From the NCBI RefSeq assembly GCF_900176385.1, contig NZ_FWXN01000006.1, forward strand, positions 1-64,000: a DNA stretch of 64,000 bases, read 5' to 3'. Numbering within the stretch: the first letter of the stretch is position 1; the number at the start of each line of letters is the position of its first letter. The stretch comes from Janibacter indicus (GTDB lineage Bacteria > Actinomycetota > Actinomycetes > Actinomycetales > Dermatophilaceae). This document shows, piece after piece, positions 27,330 through 35,874 of the stretch. The notes beneath the pieces are model-generated. The model was not told where the DNA came from, searched no databases, and was given only the letters and a program-made list of their open reading frames with translations. A program made the position numbers and the translations under genes.

Positions 27330-28928
27330 CTACAGGTGCCAGGTCACCCCGTCGTCGCGGACCGTGCACGACAGCTCCTGCGCGTGCACCCGCGTGTGGT
27401 GCCGCTCGCACAACAACGCCGCATTACCGATGTCGGTGCGGCCACCCAACGACCAGTACTCCACGTGATGGGCATCGGTCCAGTGCGCGGGCATCGTGCA
27501 CCCCGGGAAGGTGCAGCCCCCGTCACGCAGCCACAGCAACCGCTTCTGCCCCGGGGTGAAGAAGCGCGTGGCGCGGCCGAGCTCCAGCGGCTCACCATCG
27601 CTGCCGAGCATCACGGGGATCACCCCCGCCTCACAGGCCAGCCTCCGCACGCTCGCCGGCGAGAGCACCGCCCCCGAGGCCGTGACCCCACCGGCGTGAC
27701 CGCCACCGGCCACGCCACCAGCACCCAGACCCACCGCGGCCGGGCCACCCGCACCGTCACGGTCGGGAGCGGGGTCCGTCGAGCGGTACCCGAAGGGATG
27801 CGCGTCGCTGAGGGGCACGCCCGTCGGCCCGAACGCACCGCCCGGGCGTCGTGAGCCGCACACGCCACACGTGCCATCGGTGGCGGTCAGCAGCGAGGAC
27901 ATCGAGATGGTCACCATCACCTGCGCCTTGTCACTCGTGCCCACCTCGCCCGGGCTGGACACCCCACGACCCACGATCGACACCAGGGCATCGGCACGGC
28001 GCCGCGCCGGCGGCCTCGGGTCACGCTCGCCGTCAGGACCCTTGACCGGCTTCGACAACCCCGCCACCGCCGCATCGACGATCGCCGCGCCCTCCGCATC
28101 GAGCACCAGCTTGTAGCGCGTCAACCCACTCGCATCGGTGTGACTCGTCAACGACCGCGCCGACCGCGCCCGCTCGTCATCCGCCGCCAGATCCTTGGCC
28201 GGACGCAACATCCGCGTCGTCTGCGTGATCGCCGTCGCCAGCTTGCGCTCGTCGAGCCCCGGGACCCGGCTCGAGATCCGCCCACCCGGCCCGGTGCGCA
28301 CGACCTCGTCACGGGCCGCACCGAGCAGGACCCCCAGGTCCGCCTCCAAGAGCTCGGGGTCAGCGACCCGGCACACGCCCTCGTGGAAGCGCACCAACTG
28401 ATCAGCCTTGCCCACCGACAGTTGGCCGCCCTCGACGCAGGCGAGCACCCCGGCGAGGCCGACCGGCTGCGGCCGCTCACCCCACTCCCCCGCGGCTGGC
28501 TGCGTCTCCCCGGCCACCTGCTCAGGCGCGTCCGGACGAAGGGGGGCGCCGCCCCCTTCGTCATCGTGCGTGGTGTCGACGAGCGCGGACCCGGCCCGCA
28601 GACCCGCCCTGGCCACCCGCACCACCGCAGCGACGTCCCGCACCGCCGGCCGCGGAGCGGTCCGCCCCTCGCTCACCCCGACCCAATCGGCCTCCGACCA
28701 CGACTCCTGCCCCGGCACACCCCGCGAGATGCCCTCACGCACCAACGCCACCTCGGCCGCCTCGAGCACCGCCCGGGCCCGACCGATCGCCGCCAACCCC
28801 TCCGCCAGCTCCTCGTCCGGCGCCTGCCACAGCCGCGGCGCCTCCAGCGAGGCCATCGTCATCGCGCGCACCGAGTCCCGCAGGCCCGACACGAGCCCCA
28901 GACCCTCCCACTGCGTCGCCACTGACAT
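27330..28928 (-). CDS. DUF222/13E12-repeat HNH endonuclease family protein
   Basis: A 532-residue protein of the 13E12 repeat family. DUF222 covers ~residues 20-330, followed by a Gly/Ala-rich linker and a C-terminal HNH domain with DGGCTFPGC, HWTDAHHVEYWSLGGRTD and LLCERHHTRVH (about 470-515). These proteins are multi-copy in actinobacteria and of unsettled role; nuclease activity is predicted. A near-consensus LexA box starts 4 bases upstream of the ATG at 28928, leaving no room for an RBS, so the transcript may be leaderless or the start may be the ATG at 28862 (MTMASLE). Confidence 0.88.
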   Translation of the reverse strand: MSVATQWEGLGLVSGLRDSVRAMTMASLEAPRLWQAPDEELAEGLAAIGRARAVLEAAEVALVREGISRGVPGQESWSEADWVGVSEGRTAPRPAVRDVAAVVRVARAGLRAGSALVDTTHDDEGGGAPLRPDAPEQVAGETQPAAGEWGERPQPVGLAGVLACVEGGQLSVGKADQLVRFHEGVCRVADPELLEADLGVLLGAARDEVVRTGPGGRISSRVPGLDERKLATAITQTTRMLRPAKDLAADDERARSARSLTSHTDASGLTRYKLVLDAEGAAIVDAAVAGLSKPVKGPDGERDPRPPARRRADALVSIVGRGVSSPGEVGTSDKAQVMVTISMSSLLTATDGTCGVCGSRRPGGAFGPTGVPLSDAHPFGYRSTDPAPDRDGAGGPAAVGLGAGGVAGGGHAGGVTASGAVLSPASVRRLACEAGVIPVMLGSDGEPLELGRATRFFTPGQKRLLWLRDGGCTFPGCTMPAHWTDAHHVEYWSLGGRTDIGNAALLCERHHTRVHAQELSCTVRDDGVTWHL

Positions 28929-28931
28929 GCT

Positions 28932-28947
28932 TCGATCATACGTTCGA
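28932..28947. promoter_or_regulatory. LexA-like SOS box upstream of the HNH gene
   Basis: TCGATCATACGTTCGA reads on the minus strand as TCGAACGTATGATCGA, one base away from the actinobacterial consensus TCGAAC-N4-GTTCGA. LexA sites have been reported upstream of several 13E12 genes in mycobacteria, so damage-inducible control is plausible. Confidence 0.65.
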
Positions 28948-29177
28948 AAGACCCGACTCGGGAACCCCCTGAGCCCTGTGAATTCAAGGAACTTCGCCGC
29001 TGGTCTGGGGAGAAGTCGGCCACCGGTCGGGCGGTCGAGAACGGCCTCACCCGAGCAAGGGTGCGCAGCGGCGCACCGGTGTCGACGTGGACCCGACCAC
29101 CCATCCCGTCACGCTGTCACGCCGGCGCCGCCCGGGTCGTCAGATGGGTGACAGCATCGACAGCAGAGGTGAGGGAC

Positions 29178-30017
29178 ATGGACCCAGCACAGCAGGCAGA
29201 GGACTTCGAGGCGGAGCGCCCACGGCTCGTCGGCCTGGCCACGCGCATCCTCGGCGACCACGCCGAGGCCGAGGACGTCGTTCAGCAGGCCTGGCTGCGG
29301 CTCCACGGCACGGACACCGACATCAAGTCCCTCCCGGCATGGCTCACGACGGTGACGACCCGCCTGTGCCTCGACCGGCTCAAGTCACGAGCTCCGGTGC
29401 AGCACAGCGACATCGAGCCGGGTCAGGTCACGCCGGACATCGCTGACGACGTCGTCCTCGCGGACACCGTCGGCGTGGCGCTGCAGGCCGTGATCGACCG
29501 CCTGACCCCCGGCGAGCGGGTCGCCTTCGTGCTGCACGACAGCTTCGGCTTCGACTTCGCGACGATCGCCGCGATCCTCGACACGACGCCGGCCGCGGCA
29601 CGCAAGCTCGCCTCGCGGGCCCGGGGCAAGGTGCGGGGCCAGGGGGCTGAGAGGGCAGACTGGGCGGTCGTCGACGCCTTCATGGCGGCCGCGCGCGAGG
29701 GCGACTTCGACTCCCTGCTGCGGCTGCTCGCACCAGACGCCACGATCACCGCCGACGCCGCCGCCGTCGCGAGCGGCACGCCCGAGCGGGTCGACGGGCA
29801 GCGGGAGATCGCCGAGTTCTTCAACGGCAGCGCCCACGCGGCCCTCGCCGTGCTCGTCGACGAGCGGCCCGGCGCCGCGTGGTTCCACCGCGGCGAGGCC
29901 AGGGTGCTCTTCGACTTCGACGTCGTGGACGGCGTCGTGCAGGGCATCACCTTCCGCGCCGAGCCCGAGGTGCTCGAGCGGGTGCACCGCCGCGAAGACA
30001 CCCGGCGCTCGTCCTGA
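29178..30017 (+). CDS. ECF sigma factor, SigJ/ECF41 type, with SnoaL-like C-terminal domain
   Basis: 279 residues. Sigma region 2 (LVGLATRILGDHAEAEDVVQQAWLRL) and region 4 (GERVAFVLHDSFGFDFATIAAIL, then TTPAAARKLASRAR) are followed by a ~100-residue SnoaL-like domain that replaces a separate anti-sigma factor in ECF41 proteins. The ATG at 29178 follows GAGGTGAGGG. The frame open from 29061 adds non-homologous residues. The small DUF1059-like gene lies downstream in the same direction. Confidence 0.9.
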   Translation: MDPAQQAEDFEAERPRLVGLATRILGDHAEAEDVVQQAWLRLHGTDTDIKSLPAWLTTVTTRLCLDRLKSRAPVQHSDIEPGQVTPDIADDVVLADTVGVALQAVIDRLTPGERVAFVLHDSFGFDFATIAAILDTTPAAARKLASRARGKVRGQGAERADWAVVDAFMAAAREGDFDSLLRLLAPDATITADAAAVASGTPERVDGQREIAEFFNGSAHAALAVLVDERPGAAWFHRGEARVLFDFDVVDGVVQGITFRAEPEVLERVHRREDTRRSS

Positions 30018-30093
30018 GGTGCGAGGCCCCTTGTCACATCCGCACTCCCCCGATCGTCAACCCCACGAGACCCACACACGAGAGGATCACCCC

Positions 30094-30330
30094 ATGAAGA
30101 CCATGACCTGCCAGCAGCTCGGCGGCCCCTGCGACCTCGCCCACCGCGGCGAGACGCACGACGACGTCATCAACGCCCAGGACCAGCACCTCAAGGCGAT
30201 GGAGAAGGCTGGCGACGCCGCGCACCAGCCCGCCCGCGACGAGATGAAGAAGCGCTGGCGCCGCCCCCGCAAGGCGCTCGGTTGGTACAACGAGATGAAG
30301 CAGACCTTCGCTGCCCTGCCGGAGGACTGA
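30094..30330 (+). CDS. Small DUF1059-like protein
   Basis: 78 residues. It begins MKTMTCQQLGGPCDLAHRGE, resembling the N-terminus of DUF1059 proteins (short cysteine-containing proteins), followed by a histidine- and lysine-rich helical part. An AGAGGATC RBS precedes the ATG. It follows the ECF41 gene by 76 bases and may be in its transcript or regulon. Function unknown. Confidence 0.65.
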   Translation: MKTMTCQQLGGPCDLAHRGETHDDVINAQDQHLKAMEKAGDAAHQPARDEMKKRWRRPRKALGWYNEMKQTFAALPED

Positions 30331-30351
30331 GCCGGCCCGGCCCGGCCTCCC

Positions 30352-30717
30352 TCAGGGGCGCGAGCGCCCCACCAGCACCATCGCCCCGGCGCCTCCCAGT
30401 GCGCCCACCGCGTACCAGAGGAGGTCGACCGGGGCGAAGGTCGTCCCGAGCACCCAGCGCAGCTGCGGCACCCGCGCCGGCAGACCGGTCAGCTGGGCCA
30501 GCTCGACGACCACGCACAGCGCCAGGGCCACCCCGGCCACGACGAGCGGGCGCGGCGTCTCACGACTCGGCCACAGCACGCGAAGGGAGAAGACCGCCGC
30601 CATCGCGTAGAGGACGCTGCCGGCTGCGTCGGTCCACGCCAGGTCACGAAACCCTTGCAGGGCGAGCCCACTCGCCACGACGACGGCCAGCAGGACGAGG
30701 GTGGGGAGGCGTCGCAC
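30352..30717 (-). CDS. DUF2809-like small membrane protein
   Basis: 121 residues with four hydrophobic segments. The pattern WTDAAGSVLYAMAAVF, CVVVELAQLTGLP and APVDLLWYAVGALGGAG matches DUF2809/VanZ-like small membrane proteins (E and Q in a helix, D in the next). Role unknown. It is divergent from the GMC oxidase pseudogene and convergent with the small upstream gene. Confidence 0.7.
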   Translation of the reverse strand: MRRLPTLVLLAVVVASGLALQGFRDLAWTDAAGSVLYAMAAVFSLRVLWPSRETPRPLVVAGVALALCVVVELAQLTGLPARVPQLRWVLGTTFAPVDLLWYAVGALGGAGAMVLVGRSRP

Positions 30718-30858
30718 GGGGTCACCTCAGCACGCCGTGCTGGCACCCCGCTGTGGGGCCTCCCGCTGCACGATCCGATACCCGCGAGTAGGTTCGCGCC
30801 ATCGGAACACCAATGGCGGTGCGCCCCGGGGGGTGGCACTCCGTCGAGGAGGAGCCCC

Positions 30859-32467
30859 ATGTCCGCACAGTCCACCCGCCGCGCCGTGATCGCCGGGGCA
30901 GGAGCCGCCAGCGCACTCACCGCGCTGCCGACCGCGACCGCCGACGCCAAGCACCGGCTGGCCGTACCCGAGATCTTCCGCGCCCCGAAGAAGGTCGCCT
31001 CGCACATCGACGTCATCGTCATCGGGACCGGCTTCGGAGGCAGCGTCGCCGCCCTTCGGCTCGGCCGTGCCGGCGCCACCGTCGCAATGCTCGAGCGGGG
31101 CTCCCGCTGGCCCCGTGACCCGTGGCGGCGCATCCACCCCGGCGACATGGTGCTCGACGGCCGCGGCATCTGGCACAAGCGCTCCTTCACCAACCTCGTC
31201 GGGATCCCGCAGCCTGTCGACCGCTTCGGCGGCGTGCTCGACGACACCACCTACGAGCACCTGCGGGTGTGGCGGGGCGCGGCCGTCGGCGGCGGCTCGA
31301 TCGTCTTCACCGGCGTGCTCCTCGAGCCGCCCAAGGAGTACTTCGAGCACCTCTTCGGGGACACGGTGAGCCAGAACGAGATGCACCGCACCTGGTACCC
31401 GAGGGCTCGCAGGATGCTCCGGGCCTCGCCGATGCCACGTGACATCTACGGCAGCGCGCCCTTCGGCCACTCCCGGCGCTGGGACGCGAATGTCCGCGCG
31501 GCCGGCTACACCCCCGAGCCGCTCGACGGCATCTGGGACTGGGACGTCGTGCGGGCCGAGCTGCAGGGCCGCTCGCGGCGCTCGGCCACCATCGGCGAGA
31601 GCAACTACGGCAATGCCAACGGCGCGAAGTGGGATCTCACGCTCAACTCCCTGCCGCAGGCCGAGGCCACCGGCAGGGTGACCGTGCACCACTGGCACGT
31701 CGTCGACCCGCATCGGCCAGGACGCCCGAGGCCGCTACTCCGTCGACCTGCGCGTCGTCGACCCCACGGGCGAGGTCCTCGAGACCCGGACGGTCACCTG
31801 CGACCGCCAGGTCCTCGGCGCCGGCAGCATCGGCACCTCCGAGCTGCTCGTCCGTGCCCGGGCCGAGGGCACCCTCAAACACCTGGACGACTCCGTCGGT
31901 GAGGGCTTCGGCACGAATGGTGATGCCGCGATGGTGCAGTTCATCTCGCTGTCCAAGGGGCTGTCGCAGGGATCACCCTCGGCGTCGACCACCCTCGACG
32001 CGAGCCTCGACATGCCCGCGCGGATGGAGAACTGGTACGCCCTCGGCGTCCAGGTCAACGCCGGCATCATCGGGTCGCTCGGCATGGTCATGGACCCGCA
32101 GCGCGCGAGGTTCGTCCACAGCGCCGCCAAGGACGACGTCATCGTCGACTGTCCCGAGGACGGCAACAAGGCGTCCGAGGAGGCGCTGCGCGAGATGCAG
32201 AACAAGGTCGCCAAGGCCGCGGGAGTCGGAGTGGGCGCGCCCGTCCTCGGCGTGCCGGACGTCGGGACGAGCTTCACCGCGCACCCCCTGGGCGGCGCCG
32301 TCATCGGCAGGAGCACCGACGCCTACGGCCGGGTCAAGGGCCACCCCGGTCTCTACGTCATGGACGGCGCCGGCATCCCCGGCAGCACCGGCACGGCCAA
32401 CCCCTCGCTGACCATCACCGCGCTCGCCGAGCGCAACATCGCCAAGATCATCGCCGACGGGCGGTGA
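30859..32467 (+). pseudogene. GMC/cholesterol-oxidase-like oxidoreductase, frameshifted
   Basis: The N-terminal frame has a Tat-like signal (STRRAVIAGAGAASALTAL), the FAD-binding GTGFGGSVAALRLGRAG, and ends in VHHWHVVD. The rest continues one frame over as RIGQDARGRYSVDL, LGAGSIGTSELLVRA, FTAHPLGGAVIG and GTANPSLTITALAERN up to 32467, the typical C-terminus of bacterial cholesterol oxidase-like flavoproteins. An extra C in the CCC at 31707-31709 explains the shift (GACCGC would restore VVDRIG). The ATG at 30859 has AGGAGG upstream. If the base is a sequencing error, the gene encodes an exported flavoenzyme of about 535 residues. Confidence 0.85.
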
Positions 32468-32501
32468 CCGCCTCCCGGGTCGGTCACGCTTCGCGGGTCG
32501 G

Positions 32502-33128
32502 TCACCCCGAGAGCACGGCGACGCCCGGGCCGTCGAGGTCGGCCCTCGCCACGTCACGCCCCGAGATCGCGAGCAGCAGCGCGAGGGCCGGCCCGGCGAC
32601 CTCCGGTCCGTCGCCGAGGGTGAGGTCGAGGTCGGTGGCTCGCAGCGTCACCCGCTCGGCGGTCTCGCGCGAGCCGCCGACCGAGGCCGGGGTCCGCGCC
32701 TGGTAGCGCAGCGCGCCCTCGATCGCCTCGGCGGAGTAGTCGTGCCAGATGCCGAGCGGGCGCCGGATGTCCTCGCCGTGGACGACCTCCTCGACGAGCC
32801 GGCTGTCGACGTGAGCCAGCCGGGTGGGCGGCCCGGTGCGGCGCGCAGCGACCTCACGCAGGCTGCTCAAGGTCTCGCGCGGCGTCGCCCCGCGGTGCCG
32901 GTCGACGCCCTGCTGGGTCATCCGCTCGAAGTCACCCCGGGCCCGCACCATCCCCCGCACGAGGCCGAAGGGCGTGGCCAGCGCGTTGGCGACGAGGTGC
33001 GCCGCGACGTCGTGGACGCTCCACCCCTCGCACAGCGACGCCGTGCGCCACTGCTCGTCGTCGAGCCGCTCGAGATCGGCGGCGAGCGCCGCGCGCTCCC
33101 CGTGGACGAGGTCCCACACATCGGTCAT
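32502..33128 (-). CDS. Maleylpyruvate isomerase-type mycothiol-dependent protein
   Basis: A 208-residue DinB-like/MDMPI helical protein. It begins with a conserved W-D-L-V-H helix and has LCEGWSVHDVAAHLVAN, carrying the metal-binding histidine, RLVEEVVHGEDIRRPLGI (second H), and a C-terminal SCP-like MDMPI part (ATDLDLTLGDGPEVAG). Members use mycothiol or bind metal; the reaction here is unknown. The ATG at 33128 has GGTGAGG upstream. The frame continuing to 33656 is not supported. Confidence 0.85.
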   Translation of the reverse strand: MTDVWDLVHGERAALAADLERLDDEQWRTASLCEGWSVHDVAAHLVANALATPFGLVRGMVRARGDFERMTQQGVDRHRGATPRETLSSLREVAARRTGPPTRLAHVDSRLVEEVVHGEDIRRPLGIWHDYSAEAIEGALRYQARTPASVGGSRETAERVTLRATDLDLTLGDGPEVAGPALALLLAISGRDVARADLDGPGVAVLSG

Positions 33129-33166
33129 GGCCTCACCCTGACACGGCGGTCCGACACCCCGCACGA

Positions 33167-33210
33167 CGAAGGGAGGTGCCCCGGCCGTGTCGCCGGGGCA
33201 CCTCCCTTCG
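33167..33210. terminator. Strong hairpin between two leftward genes
   Basis: 19-bp perfect arms, CGAAGGGAGGTGCCCCGGC (33167-33185) and its complement (33192-33210), with a 6-base loop. It is downstream of the proline-rich membrane protein gene. Both ends carry the CGAAGGG/CCCTTCG word. Confidence 0.75.
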
Positions 33211-33226
33211 GGGAGCGATGGATGGG

Positions 33227-34150
33227 TCAGTGGACGACAGGTCGTCCCTGGAGCACCCGCCACGTGTAGGCCGTGCTGATCGCGAAGAGCGGGGTCGTCA
33301 GGATCCCGCCGATCCCGCAGGTGAAGCACGTGATCACGAAGATCACGACGATGGCGATGAGCGCGTAGAGGAAGGTGTCGGCGAAGTTTTCCTTGACGAA
33401 GGTGAAGCTCGCCGAGACCGCCTCGGTCGCACTCTTGCCGTCGAGGACAGCGGCGTTGGTGTAGTACAGGAAGAAGAGCACGACGATCAGGCCGATGCAG
33501 AACACCAGAAGGCCGAGCAGGGAAGCGAGGAAGACGAGGATCGCGGCGAGCAGCGCCTGGCCCCACGGAACCCGGGAGAACATCGCCCCGAACTCGACGC
33601 GGCCGGTGTCGACGACGTCGAGGGCGCCGCGCAGGAGGGCGATGCCGAGGATCCACTGGATGGCGCCGCCGATCAGCTGGCCGCTCAGCTGGAGCAGGGA
33701 GGAGCCGAGCTGGCCCGCATCGCTCACCCCGTCAGGGTCCATCGGGTCGGGGTTGAAGACCTCCACCCCTCCGCTTGCCATGCCGAAGATGAAGGGGATC
33801 CCGACCGAGAGCACGGTGATGATCGCCCCCATGCCGAGGAAGGGGCCGATGTTGGCGGTGAACTTCCCCCAGGCGTACTCGATGGCGGCCATGGGGCTGT
33901 AGGGCCCCATGGCCGGCGCCGGTCCGCCACCTCCCGGCGGCACGGGCGGCATCCCGCCACCCGCGTACCCGCCGCCGTAGGGCGGCTGACCACCGGCACC
34001 CGGGGGGGGCGGTGGAGCGCCGTAGGGCTGGTTGCCACCGGGCTGGGCACCGCCGTAAGGCTGGGCGCCGCCGTAGGGCTGCCCGCCTCCCGTCGAGTCA
34101 CCGGACCCGGGAGGCGGCGGCTGCTGTGGCGGGTAGGGAGGTTGGCTCAT
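33227..34150 (-). CDS. Membrane protein with proline/glycine-rich N-terminus
   Basis: About 307 residues. Residues 1-~85 are low complexity, with PPYPPQQPPPPGSG and repeated QPYGGAQPYGGAQ elements. Then come five or six transmembrane helices (for example IITVLSVGIPFIFGMA, AAILVFLASLLGLLVFCIGLIVVLFF and AIVVIFVITCFTCGIGGI). The overall layout (Pro-rich cytoplasmic tail plus DUF4013-like membrane region) is common in actinobacteria, with no known function. I take the ATG at 34150 (MSQPPY); the ATG at 34156 is equally possible. Confidence 0.75.
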   Translation of the reverse strand: MSQPPYPPQQPPPPGSGDSTGGGQPYGGAQPYGGAQPGGNQPYGAPPPPPGAGGQPPYGGGYAGGGMPPVPPGGGGPAPAMGPYSPMAAIEYAWGKFTANIGPFLGMGAIITVLSVGIPFIFGMASGGVEVFNPDPMDPDGVSDAGQLGSSLLQLSGQLIGGAIQWILGIALLRGALDVVDTGRVEFGAMFSRVPWGQALLAAILVFLASLLGLLVFCIGLIVVLFFLYYTNAAVLDGKSATEAVSASFTFVKENFADTFLYALIAIVVIFVITCFTCGIGGILTTPLFAISTAYTWRVLQGRPVVH

Positions 34151-34247
34151 GCCCATACCCCATCGCAGATCCCCCGCCACGGCAAGCGTTTCGGAGGAAC
34201 TGGCTCGGCGTGGCTCGGGCGGGGCCCACGAGTGCCGGGGGGCCGGA

Positions 34248-35034
34248 TCACCCCTCGACGAGCAGCTCCCGGGTGACGTCGGCGATCGTCGCCGCGCCCA
34301 CCAGACCCATCGTCAGATCGAGCTCGGCGAGCACGTTGTCGATCACCGCGCTGACCCCGGCCGCACCGTCGAGCGCGAGCCCGTAGACGTGCGGCCGACC
34401 GAGCAGGCAGGCGTCGGCACCGAGGGCGAGCGCGACGAAGAGGTCCGCCCCCGAGCGCACCCCGCTGTCCATGAGCACGGTCGGCTCGGGCCCGACCGCC
34501 TCGCGCACTCGAACCAGCGCGTCGAGCGCCGCGATCGACCGGTCCACCTGTCGCCCACCGTGGTTGGAGACGACGACGGCGTCGACACCGGCGTCGAAGG
34601 CCCGCCGCGCATCGTCCTCGTGGAGGATCCCCTTGAGCACCACGGGCAGCCTGGTGCGCTCGCGCAGGGTCGCGATGTGCTCCCACGACAGCGCCGGTTG
34701 GAGTAGATGTCGAGGAAGGTCTCGACCGCCGCCCGCGGCTCCGGCGAGCGCAGGTTGTCGCGGACCCCGCCGGGGTGCTCGCGGCTCATCGAGAGCAGGG
34801 TGCCGACTCCCCCCTTCGCCGCACGGGCCGCCTGCAGGGGCTTGCGCGGGTCGATCCCGAGGGACTGCGCGGCGCGCGCCCCGGCCGAGAGCCGCTCGCG
34901 GACCAGCTCCATGAAGCGGGGGTCGGACGTGTACTGGGCGATGCCCTGGCCACGGGCGAAGGGGAGCGACCCCAGGTCGAGGTCCTGCGTACGCCACCCG
35001 AGCATCGTCGTGTCGAGGGTGACGACGAGCGCCT
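34248..35034 (-). pseudogene. FMN-dependent alpha-hydroxy acid dehydrogenase, 5'-truncated and frameshifted
   Basis: The remnant begins with [14 protein letters not shown], which is an internal strand of lactate 2-monooxygenase-like enzymes, so the N-terminal half is missing. It continues through [14 protein letters not shown] to ETFLDIYS, where the frame shifts. The next frame gives [10 protein letters not shown]-like sequence, [23 protein letters not shown] (catalytic His/Arg segment) and [10 protein letters not shown], ending at 34248. Restoring one C near 34696 (AACCGG to AACCCGG on the coding strand) joins the frames. The 5' end abuts the symporter remnant on the other strand at about 35034-35041. 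Confidence 0.85.
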
Positions 35035-35040
35035 GCCCTG

Positions 35041-35226
35041 TCCGGCTCGCTCGCCGCCTACGCCGTCTCGACGATCGTCTGCGCCGTCATGTCGGTGGCC
35101 TCCCGCGAGGAGCCCTTCGACTTCGCCCTCATCTCCCGGCGGACCGGTGACTTCACCGACGACGAGGCGGCCGACGCCCAACCCGCCGGCGACGACGACC
35201 CCGACCTCGAGCCCGCTCGCGCCTGA
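35041..35226 (+). pseudogene. C-terminal remnant of a sodium:solute symporter
   Basis: The frame from ~35029 reads [20 protein letters not shown], then FDFALISRRTGDFTDDEA and an acidic tail to the TGA at 35224-35226. This matches the last helix and cytoplasmic tail of SSS-family permeases that are followed by a 40-residue small subunit. The remaining ~450 residues are absent and their place is taken by the truncated FMN dehydrogenase on the opposite strand. The small subunit gene next to it is intact. Confidence 0.75.
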
Positions 35227-35241
35227 CCCGGAAGGATCCAC

Positions 35242-35373
35242 ATGTCGATCTCTGCACTGACCCTCTACATCCTCATCTGGCCCGCGATCGTCGCCCTGGT
35301 CCTCGCCGTCATCTGCATGGCCTTCTACAAGGAGTGGCGCGCCGCCAAGGACGAGGGGCGCCGGATCATCTGA
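35242..35373 (+). CDS. Putative transporter small subunit (43 aa)
   Basis: MSISALTLYILIWPAIVALV starts a 43-residue single-helix peptide ending FYKEWRAAKDEGRRII. Such one-helix proteins accompany actinobacterial SSS permeases (annotated as putative transporter small subunit). GAAGGATC precedes the ATG. Because the permease upstream is only a remnant, this subunit is an orphan and probably without function unless it serves another permease. Confidence 0.8.
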   Translation: MSISALTLYILIWPAIVALVLAVICMAFYKEWRAAKDEGRRII

Positions 35374-35406
35374 CCGGTGAGGTCCTCGACGCGCCACACT
35401 GGTGGC

Positions 35407-35874
35407 ATGGCAGCGACGACGCGCCCCGCCGGACCGGCCGACGCCCACCTCGTCGGGTGGCTGCTCCACGACTTCAACGTCGAGTTCGACGAGGAGACGA
35501 CACCGAGCGCCGCAGACTTCGCCGGGCGCTTCGAGCACCTGCTGACCCGCGACGACGTGCTCGTGCTGCTGGCCGAGGAGGGCGCTGCGACAACGGGCTT
35601 CGCGTACCTCACGCTGCGCCCGACGCCCTACTACGACGGGCTGCTCGGCCAGCTCGAGGAGCTCTACGTCGTGCCGGAGCTGCGCGACCAGGGCATCGGC
35701 ACGGTCCTGCTCACCACCGCGGTCGAGCGCATCGTGGCGAAGGGAGCCGCGGAGCTGCACATCAACGTCGACGAGGTCGACGTGGACACGCGCCGCTTCT
35801 ACGAGCGCCACGGCTTCGTCAACGTCCACCCGGGCGCCGACTACCGCATGCTGTGCTACCTGCGCGAGCTGTGA
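35407..35874 (+). CDS. GNAT-family N-acetyltransferase
   Basis: 155 residues. The acetyl-CoA-binding motif is ELYVVPELRDQGIGTVLL (Q/R-x-x-G-x-G/A), with VDTRRFYERHGF as motif B. The ATG at 35407 (MAATTRPAGP) gives the standard length. Substrate unknown. The stop overlaps the lipoprotein GTG start by 4 bases. Confidence 0.9.
   Translation: MAATTRPAGPADAHLVGWLLHDFNVEFDEETTPSAADFAGRFEHLLTRDDVLVLLAEEGAATTGFAYLTLRPTPYYDGLLGQLEELYVVPELRDQGIGTVLLTTAVERIVAKGAAELHINVDEVDVDTRRFYERHGFVNVHPGADYRMLCYLREL

Noticed and set aside
35242-35373. Spurious tiny ORF
   Set aside because: Rejected as spurious call only: its sequence matches the known one-helix small subunit pattern and it follows a symporter C-terminus, so it was kept as a gene.
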